NCBI GenBank assembly: GCA_035048485.1
Contig: CM068584.1
Location: forward strand, 54,809,739-54,873,738
Reading direction: 5' to 3'
Length of the DNA stretch: 64,000 bases
Source of the DNA: Pteria penguin
Lineage: Eukaryota; Mollusca; Bivalvia; Pterioida; Pteriidae
The first letter of the stretch is position 1. The number at the start of each line of letters is the position of its first letter. The translations under genes were made by a program, and so were the position numbers. Shown piece by piece: positions 1 through 11,834 of the stretch. The notes beneath the pieces are model-generated. The model was not told where the DNA came from. It searched no databases and saw nothing but the letters and a program-made list of their open reading frames with translations.

Positions 1-202
1 ATAATATATATTATTAAACATATCAATAACATGTTATTTAATAAACAAATCAATAACATATTGTTATGATAAACACTAATAAAACATAATTAATATACCA
101 TTAATATACATGTATATATATTATTTATCGCTGCACCATGCAAGATCACACAATAAGTATAATGAAACGCCCAGGAGTACGTTGGACTTTGGAACCCTAT
201 AG

Positions 203-470
203 GAAAAAGGATGGACAGGGGGTAGGCCTCACCCCTTGTGTCCCTATTCCCACCTCCTCGTCTCCCCCTCCCTCTTGCCCTATCCGCCACCTCATAGAAT
301 ATACATATAAAGTGATACATGTAGAAATAAACATAGATAAACATATAACTAGGGGGTGGACATGACAGGACAGAGTAAGAGAGAGGGGGCGGGAGGATGG
401 AGAAGATGAAAAAGGAGGGAGACAAGGGGGTTGGAGGGGGGAGAGGCCTACCCTCTGTCCACCCCCTTTA
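203..470. repeat. inverted-repeat (MITE-like) element
   Basis: The left arm (about 203-235, containing GGACAGGGGGTAGGCCTC) and the right arm (about 436-470) are imperfect reverse complements over roughly 33 bp. The G/C-rich interior is polypurine on one side and polypyrimidine on the other. No transposase is encoded. It is read as a small non-autonomous element or a hairpin repeat. Target duplications were not resolved. Confidence 0.55.
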
Positions 471-534
471 TAATCATACAAGCATAAACATACTACATGT
501 ACATATAACAAGGCACCCTATAATACACTGAAAT

Positions 535-620
535 TTATCTCTCAACCTTGGGCTCGAACCCCCGACCTACGAATACCGTATCACCCAGCCGCTATATTTC
601 GATATACCTTGGAACCACGC
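535..620 (-). repeat. tRNA-like SINE fragment
   Basis: The reverse complement holds a B-box-like T-arm (GGGGGTTCGAGCCC) preceded by a weak A-box-like GGCTGGGTGATACGG. The rest of the cloverleaf does not pair well, so this is read as a decayed tRNA-derived SINE head and not a tRNA gene. Confidence 0.4.
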
Positions 621-2619
621 TCCCTCAATAAAACTAGAACCCTGTATTCGCCCCTGGCGTCCTCGAGCAAGTATGAGAGCCCTCCAATTGAATTGGAGCT
701 CTTCAATTAACTTTGAGAATTATCTAAATAATTTAGAGAGCTCTCCAGACAACTTAGTATATTAATTCAGAATTTCAGTGTTCTTTTATAATGATGCATA
801 CTTATACACTTGTTTAAGAAGATTAAACCACTAAAACCCAATGAAAACATCGTTTTATATGTCTAATTTTGATCAACAATCAATTAAACAATGTTTACCT
901 TCTTCATTAGGACATTCGTGGATGTTAAAGTTGCAAAACATCGCCCGCATTGAGCACACCATAGTGTGATGTTTTGCGCCATGTTTCTTCAAAAATCTTC
1001 TAGTTCCCACGTGGAAGAGACAGAAGCCCTTCTGGATGCAGAAGAGTTCAAATCGAGCGCGCGGTAGAACTCCTCCGGAAGAAGAAGAGTACAAATCGAA
1101 TACGGCTCAGGATAAACTCACTATCTAAGATGCAAGTTAAAATTTATGCTTCACATTTTCCCTTTACACTTACTACTTCTCCACCATTATTTCTATACTT
1201 TATAGAAATTTACTTTAAAAAATTGATGAAAATTATGACAACTTAATTGCAAATGAATTATGAAATTCACTGATTTTCCTAAAATTTCCTGATTTCCCCT
1301 GCAGATTTTAGTTTGCATTTACTAGGGCAGAAACTCGCATGGCAAATGAGGCCTAACAAATGGAATGTAATAGTTCTAAAACAATGTCATTATTTCTATC
1401 CTTCAGATATATGAAATAATGAATTATCTTTAAAATTCCATATTAATACATCTTTTACAAAAAGAACAAACTTCTTATATACCTGTATATTTATTAATTA
1501 TTGATATGATTATGCCTAACGTGCCATGTGGGTATTGGGGAACTATCAAAAGTTTAATAGTCATGTTGAATTACAAAAAAAAAAAAAAAATCATGCACAA
1601 TTCCTACTTTCAGTGCCTTAATATAGCTTCTTAAAGGGCACCAACTAAACAGATATATAAAAATTTGACTAATATTAAGGTATATGTTAACTCTCTAAAT
1701 GAAATTTTACCAATAACTCACATTGTGTTACAGAAGTGTTCAATCCTATTTTGGTTGTCTATATAACTACATACTTGTTCAATCTTTACTTCATTATACT
1801 ATAAATGTCAACATCTCTAACTTTTTACACAAACAGATAAATCCTTAGTAATCTGAAAACTTGATATTTATCAGTGTGGCTGAACTCCATGTATGTGATT
1901 AAATGGCTGCATAAATCCCAAATCACAATATCATTGTCATCAAAGTGCTTTTACGCTGTAAGAAATCTCTCTGTAATGTGATGATGTTTATGGCCTTGAA
2001 ATAGAGTATTATTACTATATACAGAATGTAAGTCAGACATTTTCAATTAGAAACTGACGTGTATTAAATAAGTGTCTCATTTTTTAATAGTTGTAGTCAG
2101 TGTTTAAGGATAATACATTCGATTAAGTCAACATATCATTAATTTTAAAACATAGTAATCAAAGATTACGAATCTGACATTATGAAGTTTTAGACAATTA
2201 CACGTCTGCAATTTTTTTAATGTCTTTTTGTACTGAAAGTACAAGGTCAAACACTAGAACTGATACTAGATTCCCACTGCACGTTGCAAGGAAAACTAAT
2301 ACCTAGAAACTGTTAAATCAAAATTTCATTATTTTTAATTAAAAACACTCCAACTTACCATTTTATTGTTCATTATGTAATTTCAAGTTTATTTGAGTTT
2401 ATCTTTCAATAATTCATGAATGAGGAAATAAAATATGTTCTAAAATCCACCTACAGATTGTGGAGAAGTCAAAAACGTGAAAGTTGGAATCAGACGACAA
2501 ACACTGGAAGGCAATATTTACGGATTGTGGTGCTATATATTTTGGTCTTGTTACAACAAAATACCATTGTTTGAGCAGAGGTGATAATAAAGTGTGACAG
2601 ACAGACAGACAAGTATTTT
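621..2619. other. no gene recognised
   Basis: AT-rich sequence with no recognisable coding region on either strand. It has an A-rich run near 1575-1590 and a short CAGA microsatellite near 2597-2612. Confidence 0.5.
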
Positions 2620-2625
2620 TCCTCG

Positions 2626-2688
2626 TTTCAAAAGAAAAAAGAGGAGTTACTGGCTCAGTTATGTGGCATAAGTCACCATGGAGCTATA
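2626..2688 (+). repeat. 63-bp dispersed segment (copy 1)
   Basis: A segment from TTTCAAAAGAAAAAAGAGG through ACTGGCTCAGTTATG to GAGCTATA. It is closely matched, in inverted orientation, by 9056-9118, where it lies inside LINE copy A. The two copies differ at only a few positions. Confidence 0.6.
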
Positions 2689-5600
2689 CAATACATGAAT
2701 ATAAATAATATACTAGAACATATAACACATTACAAACATATTTGATTGTAGTGCAATTACGATACCGACTTAGGACGGTCATTTAATTTGACAAAAGCCA
2801 AACAAATGGTGTGGTTAAGCGGTTTACGGGCCCACCTTCCCACTCACCGTAACAGAACAAAGGACGTACATTTAAAAATTTATAAATAATCCTCCATGTA
2901 AAGAACAAGGGTCAACAGGTATCGCATATTGAGAGGTCATAAAAATATAAACACGTAAGGTATGGTAAAACACATAATGGTATAAAAATATATGCGACAT
3001 CAACATGATAAACCGTGCTCTGCCAGTCTGAAATCATATTAAGATGGTGAATAATAAAGATCATATGGCAAAGTAATTTGTTCATATTTCTGAAGGAAAT
3101 GAGAACACAACTAATTTCACAAGGCTAAATCGACAGCTGAGAGAATACTATTTAAGAAACGTTGATTTCCTTCACTATTAAGGTGCACTAAATCTTCGTC
3201 AAAATATTCCTCTATTAAGAATTTGTGCTTTAAGAGAAACACTTTCTTCCCAAATTCATAATTGACAAATTCTTCATCTTATTCATCTTCTGGGGTTTGG
3301 TTTTTTTTTTGTTCTAGAAGCACGAGCAGAACGATCACGGTGTCTATTTCGACTGAGGATGGTGCCAATAATAATGATGGAATTAGGACACTTTTCCCTC
3401 AACACAGTAACCAACCTCCTCATCTTTACAAAAACACCTGTTGGTAAAGATAACACACTGTTGTCATTTCCCCCGATTTACAGGAAAATGATATCAGGAT
3501 CGTATCTTCTTACAACAAGCACGTCATTGTAATACACCTGAGAAATAGTTCTGCCCCCAACTCCATGCAGATATACATCCAAATCAGGCTTGGCCATTAA
3601 CTCTCATCCACTTCTTTAACCGCTTTACAAAGCTATGGCCAAGGATGAGTGTAGTCTTTTTATCTGTAGAAATTAATAACTGAAGTTAGCAAATTTGTTA
3701 ATTACATGGCCAGGATACCTTGTGAGTGTTTTACACAAACTGACAGGGTACCTGTGAATCTCCTGTCAGGAACTGATCGAGCTTCTACACTACGAGACGT
3801 TAATCGCTCGAGTGGTGAATTTTACCTTTTCAAATGTTTTGACCACAAGACAGCTCTATACACAAATTAATTTTAAATGACATTGCCAATAGTTACCTTG
3901 AAATCCTCCTAATTAAGGGTTAAAGATGAATTTTCTTATAACCTAATTCCAGATGAGAAACAGAAAAATAGACTCTTTTACTCATTAGTTTGATTTAAAG
4001 ATGGTATAAATATTATGAATGTAAAGATAAACCAAGAAAGTATCATACATTTACACTATGCCCCTTATTTTAAATCTTCCTGTACATTCTTCTCTTTCTA
4101 GAGGAAATCTCTACTAATTATTATTCTTAACAACATTTTCAAAATCATCTTCTGAGAATTCTTCAATTCTACATACAAAAATGCACCTGTAAAAATAATA
4201 AACAGGTATAGATACTTGGAAACAAACAAACAAAAAAAAAAAACATGATGAAAACGTAATGAGGAATAAGGTCATGCAAACATATATCTGGTTGAAATAA
4301 GACAAATTTCCTTTAACAACAGACAGAGAGAAACAGATGAAAAATCATATTAGGGAAACCCTTTCCTTCAAATCAGGTCTGTTATAAGGACCATTCCCAA
4401 TGTAAATTTCAACTTTTCACAAAATTTGTCTACATTTTTTTGCCAAACATTGATCATTCAGCTTTAAGGAAATGGGGCAAAAAATTCCCAAATGAAAAGG
4501 TACAGGCAAATATGAAAAAAATTAAGGAAAAACACTTATGGTTTGTCAAATTATAAATACAGCGTCAAACCACTGGACAAACCTATCCCCTTTATTGATT
4601 TTAGAAAAGACTATGATTAGTGAAAATCCTGGAATGGTGCATGTTACAGAAACACGCATCGTACGAAATGTAAAAAACGATCTGTACAGTATTAACAATA
4701 TTTTATAATAAAATCTCTTACCAGACAGAATTTCAAAACCCTTTCTCCCTGCTCCATGTCTTAAGATATATGACAAACATCTTGACAACCGATTAGTCCT
4801 AAAAGTACTAAAACAAATTCTGTTCATACAGTTGTATGAGACAAAATAAAATTTCAGTATGTCAAAAGACCTTATTTTGTAGGTATACACATTAAAAATA
4901 TCATTCTGTCCAGTACACATTATAACAGGTAGATATTAAGCAGACCACTTATTCCAAGAGATCAACAGTTCTGTAGATACTGTAAAATAGAGTTTAATAT
5001 GAATATACCATTACTTAACTTTCCTGTCCATTATATAATGATCTTATACTACAATTTAAAACTTTATTTAACTAACTGCTACAAATTACTACACTACCTG
5101 CAAACAACCATGTGATTCTTTATAAATCTTTTTTGACAAACATAATCATAGATAACTTAATAATCCCATCAATATCTATTGTCCTGTTATTGACAGTACA
5201 CTTTTATTTAAGTCTCAACATGACATATTATGTGCTTAATTATTTTAAGGCTTTTGTTCATCTTATTTTCACTTGGTTTTCCATTCAAGTCTCATATTAT
5301 TCATTCTTTATATGTAATTTAAAACACATTTACATTTAATTTTTCATTAAAAAGTATAGATTATGTCATTATGAGAAATATTTAGCTACGTGTAATGGCT
5401 CAGCAAATTCTAAATACAACTTATTTGGGGAACAGTTTGTCTTGACAGACATTGAAATTATCCACGATATACATGCAGGTAAATTTCATTTCTGTACTAT
5501 GTTACTGATAATGTAATAATATGATACATGTATTACACCCGGATATCTATTACTACTATATTATTGCTAAAGCTCAAATTATCCAGTCTATTCCTGAAAT

Positions 5601-5860
5601 ATGACATGCAATTAACTTTTTTTATTATAGCATGCAGATTCATACTTCACACTTCATATTTATTTCTTTTTAGCTGAATATATTGCTACATCGATAATGC
5701 CTACATGTTGGTTTTAGTTATTGTTAATACACAAATATCAGGTATAATTCTGGCCATGAGACATTTTTATAAAGAATTCTCTCACATGTGGGAGGAGGAA
5801 TCAGGATTTGTTATATTTATATACAATTCCTTACACTTCATATTTATATATCACGTGCCT
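2689..5860. other. no gene recognised
   Basis: About 3.2 kb of AT-rich DNA with only short chance reading frames. I recognise no domain, RNA gene or clear mobile element here. Confidence 0.5.
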
Positions 5861-5864
5861 CAGC

Positions 5865-5990
5865 TTAGATAGATTATTGTTTTACGTCGCACCGGGAATA
5901 TTCCACCCATATGGCGACGGTCACAAGTTAACACAAATCGAATCACATTAAAAGGAGCAATTAAAATATCTACGAAAGACCCGCTCTCAC
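5865..5990 (-). repeat. SINE body/tail fragment
   Basis: TTACGTCGCACCGGGAATATTC followed by GGCGACGGTCAC resembles the 3' part of the SINEs at 13628-13895 and 18120-18391, whose equivalent reads ACGTCACACCACGAATATT and ATGGTGACGGC. The tRNA head is absent. It is an older, 5'-truncated copy. Confidence 0.5.
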
Positions 5991-6135
5991 TGTATATCGT
6001 ATCTACACATAAATGATACTACTAAAATGTACATGTATATACAATTAAAATGTTATATTACAATATATTACTTCTTACTATATAAGTTAACTTCTTTTAA
6101 AAAATCCCAGAACTTTCCAAATACTGACATAAAGA

Positions 6136-6952
6136 CAGATTAGCGGAAATTGTTCAAAATGCATTTACTAGTAAATACGGAAGCCGCAAATTCAAATATA
6201 TAGTAATAGGCCATGATAAAACTTACTTTGTTAGGGAAAATTCTGATTCCAAAAATAAATACACTAAAACAGCTGTCATCCAGATGTTGAACTTTCTTAT
6301 CGATAACATTTTTGTGGTGTTTGGAGGTAAGGTTTTTCAACAAATTGTCGGCATTCCAACGGGCACTAACTGTGCTCCGCTTCTGGCTGACATATTTCTT
6401 TACTCATACGAAGCTGAATTCATTCAGTCTTTGCTTTCGCAAGGAAAAAAACAATTGGCTCTTGGCTTCAATTTTACTTACAGATATATAGATGACTTGC
6501 TTTCAAGTAATAATCCTTCATTCGCGGATTACCTTAGCATCATCTATCCAAGTGAACTTGAGGTCAAAGAAACCACAGAAAGTAGTAATTCTACTTCGTA
6601 TTTAGATGTTATGTTTTCTTTCGACATTAATGGTCAATTGAACACCTCACTCTATGACAAACGTGACGATTTCAATTTCGCTATCACAAACTTTCCTTTC
6701 ATAAGTAGCAACATTCCATCATCGCCCGCATACGGCGTATTCATATCTCAGTTAATACGTTATTCCAGAGCATGTTCAAATTACAGTGACTTTGTTCTGA
6801 GGGCTAGGCGACTTTCGGTTAAGCTGCTCAACCAGGGTTATATACGTGCTAGACTAGCAACGTCACTGAGGAAATTCTATGGTCGTTACGAGACTCTTAT
6901 TACTCCATATGATATCTCGTTATCCAGACTTTTAAATGATATTCTGGACTGA
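6136..6952 (+). pseudogene. Penelope-like reverse transcriptase fragment
   Basis: One reading frame of about 270 codons is open from about 6136 (mid-protein) to a TGA at 6950-6952. It carries reverse transcriptase core motifs: GIPTGTNCAPLLAD at about 6352-6393, and YRYIDDL near 6479-6500, where the two aspartates are catalytic. A C-terminal block (KRDDFNF, FPFISSNIP, ISQLIRYSRACSNY) follows. I recall this block as typical of a very abundant invertebrate family of Penelope-type enzymes. The N-terminal part of the enzyme and any GIY-YIG endonuclease are missing, so it is a 5'-truncated copy. The frame itself has no internal stop, which suggests a fairly young insertion. The family name (Penelope-like versus a related RT group) is less certain than the RT call. 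Confidence 0.75.
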
Positions 6953-7180
6953 GACCGATTCCGATCATTTTACACAGATTTGACACCTTCTATACTAGAA
7001 GGTTACCTACTTCGACTTCTCCATATATAAATACATATGGAATTTACACGATCTGACTCTTTCTACTGGGTATATGTGACGGGTGTTGCTAGCAAGCAGG
7101 AGATGCTCACTCTCCCCGGGCACCTGATCTCACTCCATCACAGGGGTTCACATATGCTCTTCAAGTAGACATATTTTGTT
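6953..7180 (+). repeat. 3' untranslated tail of the RT element
   Basis: Directly follows the RT stop. It contains GTGACGGGTGTTGCTAGC, GGAGATGCTCACTC and GGGCACCTGATCTCACTCC. I recall this order of short blocks as the conserved 3' trailer of this RT family. The exact 3' end is uncertain. Confidence 0.5.
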
Positions 7181-7199
7181 ATTTCCCATTTGTTTTTCA

Positions 7200-9870
7200 T
7201 TTTCACTGATTTTGTATGTCCTCTGGTTTATGATTTTTGGACTTGTGCTTTGGATTTATCCATCATCTTTACATTCTCAAATAACTCACTCATAATTTTT
7301 ACAGTATAATAGTCATTTCGAATGTGTGCAGTGTCTGCACATTCTAACAATATATGTTTTATATTTAATAGACATCCGCAAGGGATACACTCTGGAGGAG
7401 GCTCTACCTTTAACAGGTAAGAATGAGTGATCCAAGAGTTTATTTTTAAAAATTGGCTTGAAATCATGAAGTTTATTGTTAACTTCATGATCCCAAGCTT
7501 CTTGTGTTAAAGTCTAAATATAGTTAAAAATACAAGTTTTAAAGTCGCTATATGGAATTTTACCTACAGTATTAGGTCTATATATAGCTTCTGTTGCTAC
7601 TTCATTAGCTCTAACATTACCAACCAAACCCATATGTCCCGGAACCCAACAAAATGCAACCTCCAAATTATTTAATAACAGAGAATCGACTTTCTCTAAA
7701 ATCCTCAGAACATATAAATTACTTGTATTGAAATATTTAATAGCATGAAGACACGACAGAGAAGCAGAATAAATTATACTTTTAGAATATTTGTTTCTTT
7801 CGATGTGAGTAAGGGCCAAAACAAAAGCATAGCTTTAGCCTCTGCAGTAAATATAGGGCTATCATCAAGTAAACGTACGGATAGAGTAACGTCATTATCT
7901 GTTACTGCAGCAGCTGCAACTCTTATCATCAACCTTAGAGCCATCTGTATAGTACGATTTATAATCGGAATACAAAGATGCAATCTCCGAAAACATTTGT
8001 TGATATTGGAGAGTTAGTATCATGTTTCTTATAATCTGATAATTTAAGTATGACTGTAGGTCTCTTCATCAACCATGGTGGCGAAGAAGATATTTCGTTT
8101 TTAGCTGTATCAGTTAGAGTGATGCCAGCCTCCTCGATAAGTGGTTTAACACGTAAGCCTATACTTTTAATGTTATTTGGTTTATTAAGATATTGTATTT
8201 CATATTTCGGCTTAAAGACACAGTTAAATGCAGGATTTGATGGGTTTGCATACAGTTTAATGATATATTGTAATGTTAATTTAACTCTTCTTTCATTCAA
8301 AGAGGGTTCATTTGCTTCCGAGTATAAACTTTGTACAGGTGAGGTCCTGAAAGCACCAAGACTTAATCTTAAGCCCTGGTGATGTATGGTGTCCAGAAGC
8401 TGTAAATAAGACTTTCTGGCCGAACCATAAACAATACAACCATAGTCCAGCTTTGATCGGACCAGCGATTTATAAAGCTGGAGCAACGTTGTACTTTCAG
8501 CACCCCACTCTGTACTAGATAAAACTTTCAAAATATCTAAGGCTTTTAAACATTTGACTTTTAAAGATTTAATATGCAGTAAAAAAAGACAAAGACAATC
8601 GTTTATCAAAGATGACACCAAGAAATTTCACTTCATTTACTACATTTATCCTATTACCATCCATAAAAAGTTCAGGGTCATTATGCATTCGTCTATTCTG
8701 GCAGAAATGAACGCAAGAAGTTTTACTTTTCGAAAAATTAAAGCCGTTTTCTATAGACCACTGAAATATGTCATTCAGACAAAGCTGTAGTTTTCTCTCC
8801 ATTAGAATCATATTTTCACCGCGACAACATTTCAAAAAGTCATCAACATAAAGTGATCCATCTATATCATGTGTTAAAACCTGTGTTAAGCTGTTTATTT
8901 TGATACTAAAAAGAGTAACCGACAGTATACTTCCCTGAGGAACTCCCATTTCCTGTTCAAAAGAATCAGAAACATGATAGCCAAGTCAAACATTAAAACA
9001 TCTATCTTTAAGAAAGTTTGAAATAAATATTGGCAAACTGCCTCTTAAACCCATGTATAGCTTCATGGTGACTTCTGCCACATAACTGAGCCAGTAATTC
9101 TCCCTTTTTCTTTTGAAATACGATATTTCCAGGTAGTATCATACGCTTTCTCCAAATCAAAAAATATGGAGACAACTTGTTCTTTATTAACAAAGGCATC
9201 ACGTATATACGTTTCAAGGCGCACAAGATGATCCGTGGTGCTCCTCTGCTTCCTGAAACCACACTGAAAATCAGTGAGAAAATTGTTGTGTTCCAGGAAC
9301 CAGACAAGACGAAGATGTTTAACATTATTTGAAGTACCTTTACCTTTTATTCTATTAACCTTTACCTTTTATTCTATTAATCATTTCCCATACATTATTT
9401 GTAGGTGTACGAGTATTAACTTTGGAGACATACTTTCTCCAGGATAAACGTTTGCTGCTATTAATGGTGCGCCTGGCAACAGCTCTGCGTTGGCGAACTT
9501 TATTTAAATTTGACGAAATAGGATGTCGTCTAAATTCCTTTTTGCGATCTTTGATGACATTTTTACAGTTTTCATCAAACCAAGGGTTGTATTTGTGTTT
9601 TGAAAAAGCAGAGGTTTTAGGAATGTTCTGTTCAGAAATTTGAACTAATGTATTTGTAAAAGTAGGAATAGGGTCGTTTTCAGCTAAATAATTAATTTGA
9701 TTCAGATTCGCAAGACAATCAGATTGAAATTGACACCAGTCAGCTTTATTAAGTTTCCATCGTGGAATACAATTATTATTTGACGATACATTACTACTTA
9801 TTATAAGTGGAAAATGATCACTCCCACATAAATCGTCATGAACTGACCACAAAAAGTCAGTCCAAATCTT
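7200..9870 (-). mobile_element. LINE copy A (I/Nimb-like), decayed
   Basis: Non-LTR retrotransposon on the minus strand, reading from 9870 down to about 7200. In order it shows the end of an AP endonuclease (WSVHDDLCGSDHFPL near 9870-9810), a linker (NPWFDENCKNVIKDRKKE), reverse transcriptase (GVPQGSILS near 8945, YVDDF near 8850), a thumb region (LLQLYKSLVRSKLDYGC near 8490), RNase H (VAFCWVPGHMGLVGN near 7650) and a zinc-like tail (PPPECIPCGCLLNIKH near 7390). RNase H after RT is expected of the I/Nimb group. The reading frame is broken several times. The endonuclease N-terminus and ORF1 are absent. A 63-bp foreign segment interrupts the RT at 9056-9118. It shares long near-identical blocks with copy B, for example 8380-8500 and 20750-20870. 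Confidence 0.85.
9056..9118 (-). repeat. 63-bp dispersed segment (copy 2) inside LINE A
   Basis: Reverse complement of the segment at 2626-2688 with few differences. In copy B (about 21420-21460) the RT reads straight from YDTTWKYGI to GLRGNLP. In copy A this segment sits at that point and disrupts the frame. Confidence 0.6.
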
Positions 9871-10489
9871 TTCTACCCTAAGTTTCATGTTTTGTCTATT
9901 TGGGGAAATTGCAATTTGCAAAGTTTCTGGATTTAGTGTCAAGGCTTTCATCACTCTTTTTATACTTGGTTTGTACATGTAACACTCAGAGCTAGTACAG
10001 TGGCACTGGTAAGCAATGACCATATTTCTCCTACACAGCTAAACCACTCCTAAACGCTTCTTTACCATCTCTTTTTTGATCACCCTGTAAAATAAAAAAA
10101 AATCTGAAAAAAAAAATCCCAAATTCTTATATTACTTGAAACAAGAGTTGTATAGATACAGGTTTTTTTGATAGTAAAAATGTCAAAGGTCACTAGGTCA
10201 AACAAAGGTCAAGGTCTCAAAAGAAAGGTCTTGTCACAAGGTATCCAATTTTGAAATGTGTAAGCTCCATCTCTTATGGTTAAAAAATCAAAGTTATGGA
10301 TGACAACGACACCGATGGTATGACATTAGCTATCCGGACTTTTCGTCTTAAAAAGCATCCTTCATTTCAGCATAAGGAGATACATGTTAATTAAATTTTT
10401 ACAATGATTATAAAAAAGTTAAAATAAAGTCCTTTTTTCATTTTTTTTTTTAATTCCTTCTTCAAAAAAAAAAAAATAATAATAATTAC
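9871..10489. other. no gene; AAGGTCA-type repeat
   Basis: No coding region seen. A cluster of AGGTCA half-site-like words at 10168-10215 (CAAAGGTCACTAGGTCAAAC, CAAAGGTCAAGG) resembles the repeats at 55125-55620. It is probably part of a common mollusc repeat. Confidence 0.4.
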
Positions 10490-11587
10490 CATGTTGCAAG
10501 ATGTGGAATTCATCAATCACAATTAGATCAATAGCGCTATCCCGTATCACCTCCCTCCACTCACTACTCCCAACAAATAGTTCTGGTGATCCAAATATAT
10601 AATCAAACTTCATGTTCTTTACCTCATCATCATCATCATCAGGGTTTTGTACTGCAAACAAAAATTGCATACTTAATTTAAGATTTGAAAAATTATAAAT
10701 TTTGAAAGTATCCTTAGTACATGTATATAATTTGGATCCAAGTAATAATAACAATTTGTATCCGTCCCATTATATAGGGGTGAGGTCCAAGTGGAAAAGG
10801 TGTTTTACTCTCAGGTCTGAGATACCGGGTTCAATTTAGTTTCTAATGCTAGATCCACTTGATCACCCCTCTCCTTGTCTCTGGACCAGGGAGACTTAAA
10901 AACGGTCTGGTTGGGTATCTCTGATGCTGTGGCAGAGGTATTTCGGTGTGGTGGCACCTTAAAAGCTATTGCAAATACGGACCATCCAATCAGTACATTT
11001 GACACAACCCTTCTGCACACACGCATTCATTACATACATGTACACAAGTGAAGGGTGGGCATACTTAAAGGGAGTTGCATTCTGTGAGGCATCCCTAAGG
11101 GGATCGGCCTGGCGAAAGTACTCTGTTACGGACAGTTGGCCAATGAGTTCCCCAAAAATATAAAATCATATACAATAAATGATCCAATTACAGTAGAGGT
11201 CCTGCCGGGTGCCCAAACTGAATATAAATAATCAAATGTGTTTTGAGCAATGAAATGTTAAATGACCAATTAGGCCTAAGTTACCTGCAATAAATGCACG
11301 TATTCCTGGAATATCATTCATCCTTTTGACTTGGTCTACCATTAAAGCCACCAAGGGCGAACAGACGAGGACTTTGGGTTCTATCCTTTTGCCTTCACCA
11401 GTGCCCTCAAGAATTTTCTTCTTGACCGAAACGTACATTTGGTACGGTAGAGACTTGCCATACCCGGTCGGCAAAACATCTTTCTTCTCTAGAATAGCTT
11501 CGATGATTTGTCTTTGCCTTTCTTTTAAAATGATTTAATATTAAAAAGTTTGATCGTTTCGGAAATTATCGCAGTTTGAGTCGCCAT
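10490..11587 (-). pseudogene. RecQ-like DNA helicase, N-terminal fragment
   Basis: Two exons of a superfamily 2 helicase. Exon 1 (11587-11285) starts MATQTAIISETIK and holds QRQIIEAI, then Walker A (PTGYGKSLPYQ) and motif Ia (VLVCSPLVALMVDQV). It ends at a GT donor. Exon 2 (10651-10490) follows a TTTGCAG acceptor in matching phase. It has DYIFGSPELF and a motif II box read as VIDEFH where RecQ enzymes have DE(A/C/V)H. A frame break lies near 11525. Two or three residues expected between KKDV and LPTGYGKS are missing. No further exon (motifs III-VI) is present downstream, where LINE copy A begins about 600 bp away. It is read as a truncated pseudogene of an expanded invertebrate family. Function, if any, is unknown. 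Confidence 0.75.
10652..11284 (-). other. intron of the RecQ-like fragment
   Basis: 633 bp between matching GT and AG sites. A stretch near 10800-11160 looks repeat-like (CCGGGTTCAATT near 10830). No gene is seen in it. Confidence 0.45.
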
Positions 11588-11834
11588 ATTTGTTTACGCT
11601 TTAATCATGCCGAATAGCTTAAGTAAAGGATGCTGCGATTGGTCGAATCGGTACGCGCTGACTGGTCGAGCAATACTTGCATATTCATGATTTAAAGGTC
11701 AAAGACCTGACCCCTACTATGAATGCAGTCAGATCGTTTCTCCACGAGAGAACAAAATCTGTATTTTAATTAGATTGCTATTCACAGTGATGAGGTCCAT
11801 GGCTTCGATAGTTCTGATCCCTAAAATTGAGTGC

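Noticed and set aside
4546..4920. 124-codon open frame on the minus strand
   Set aside because: Low-complexity hydrophobic composition typical of AT-rich chance frames.
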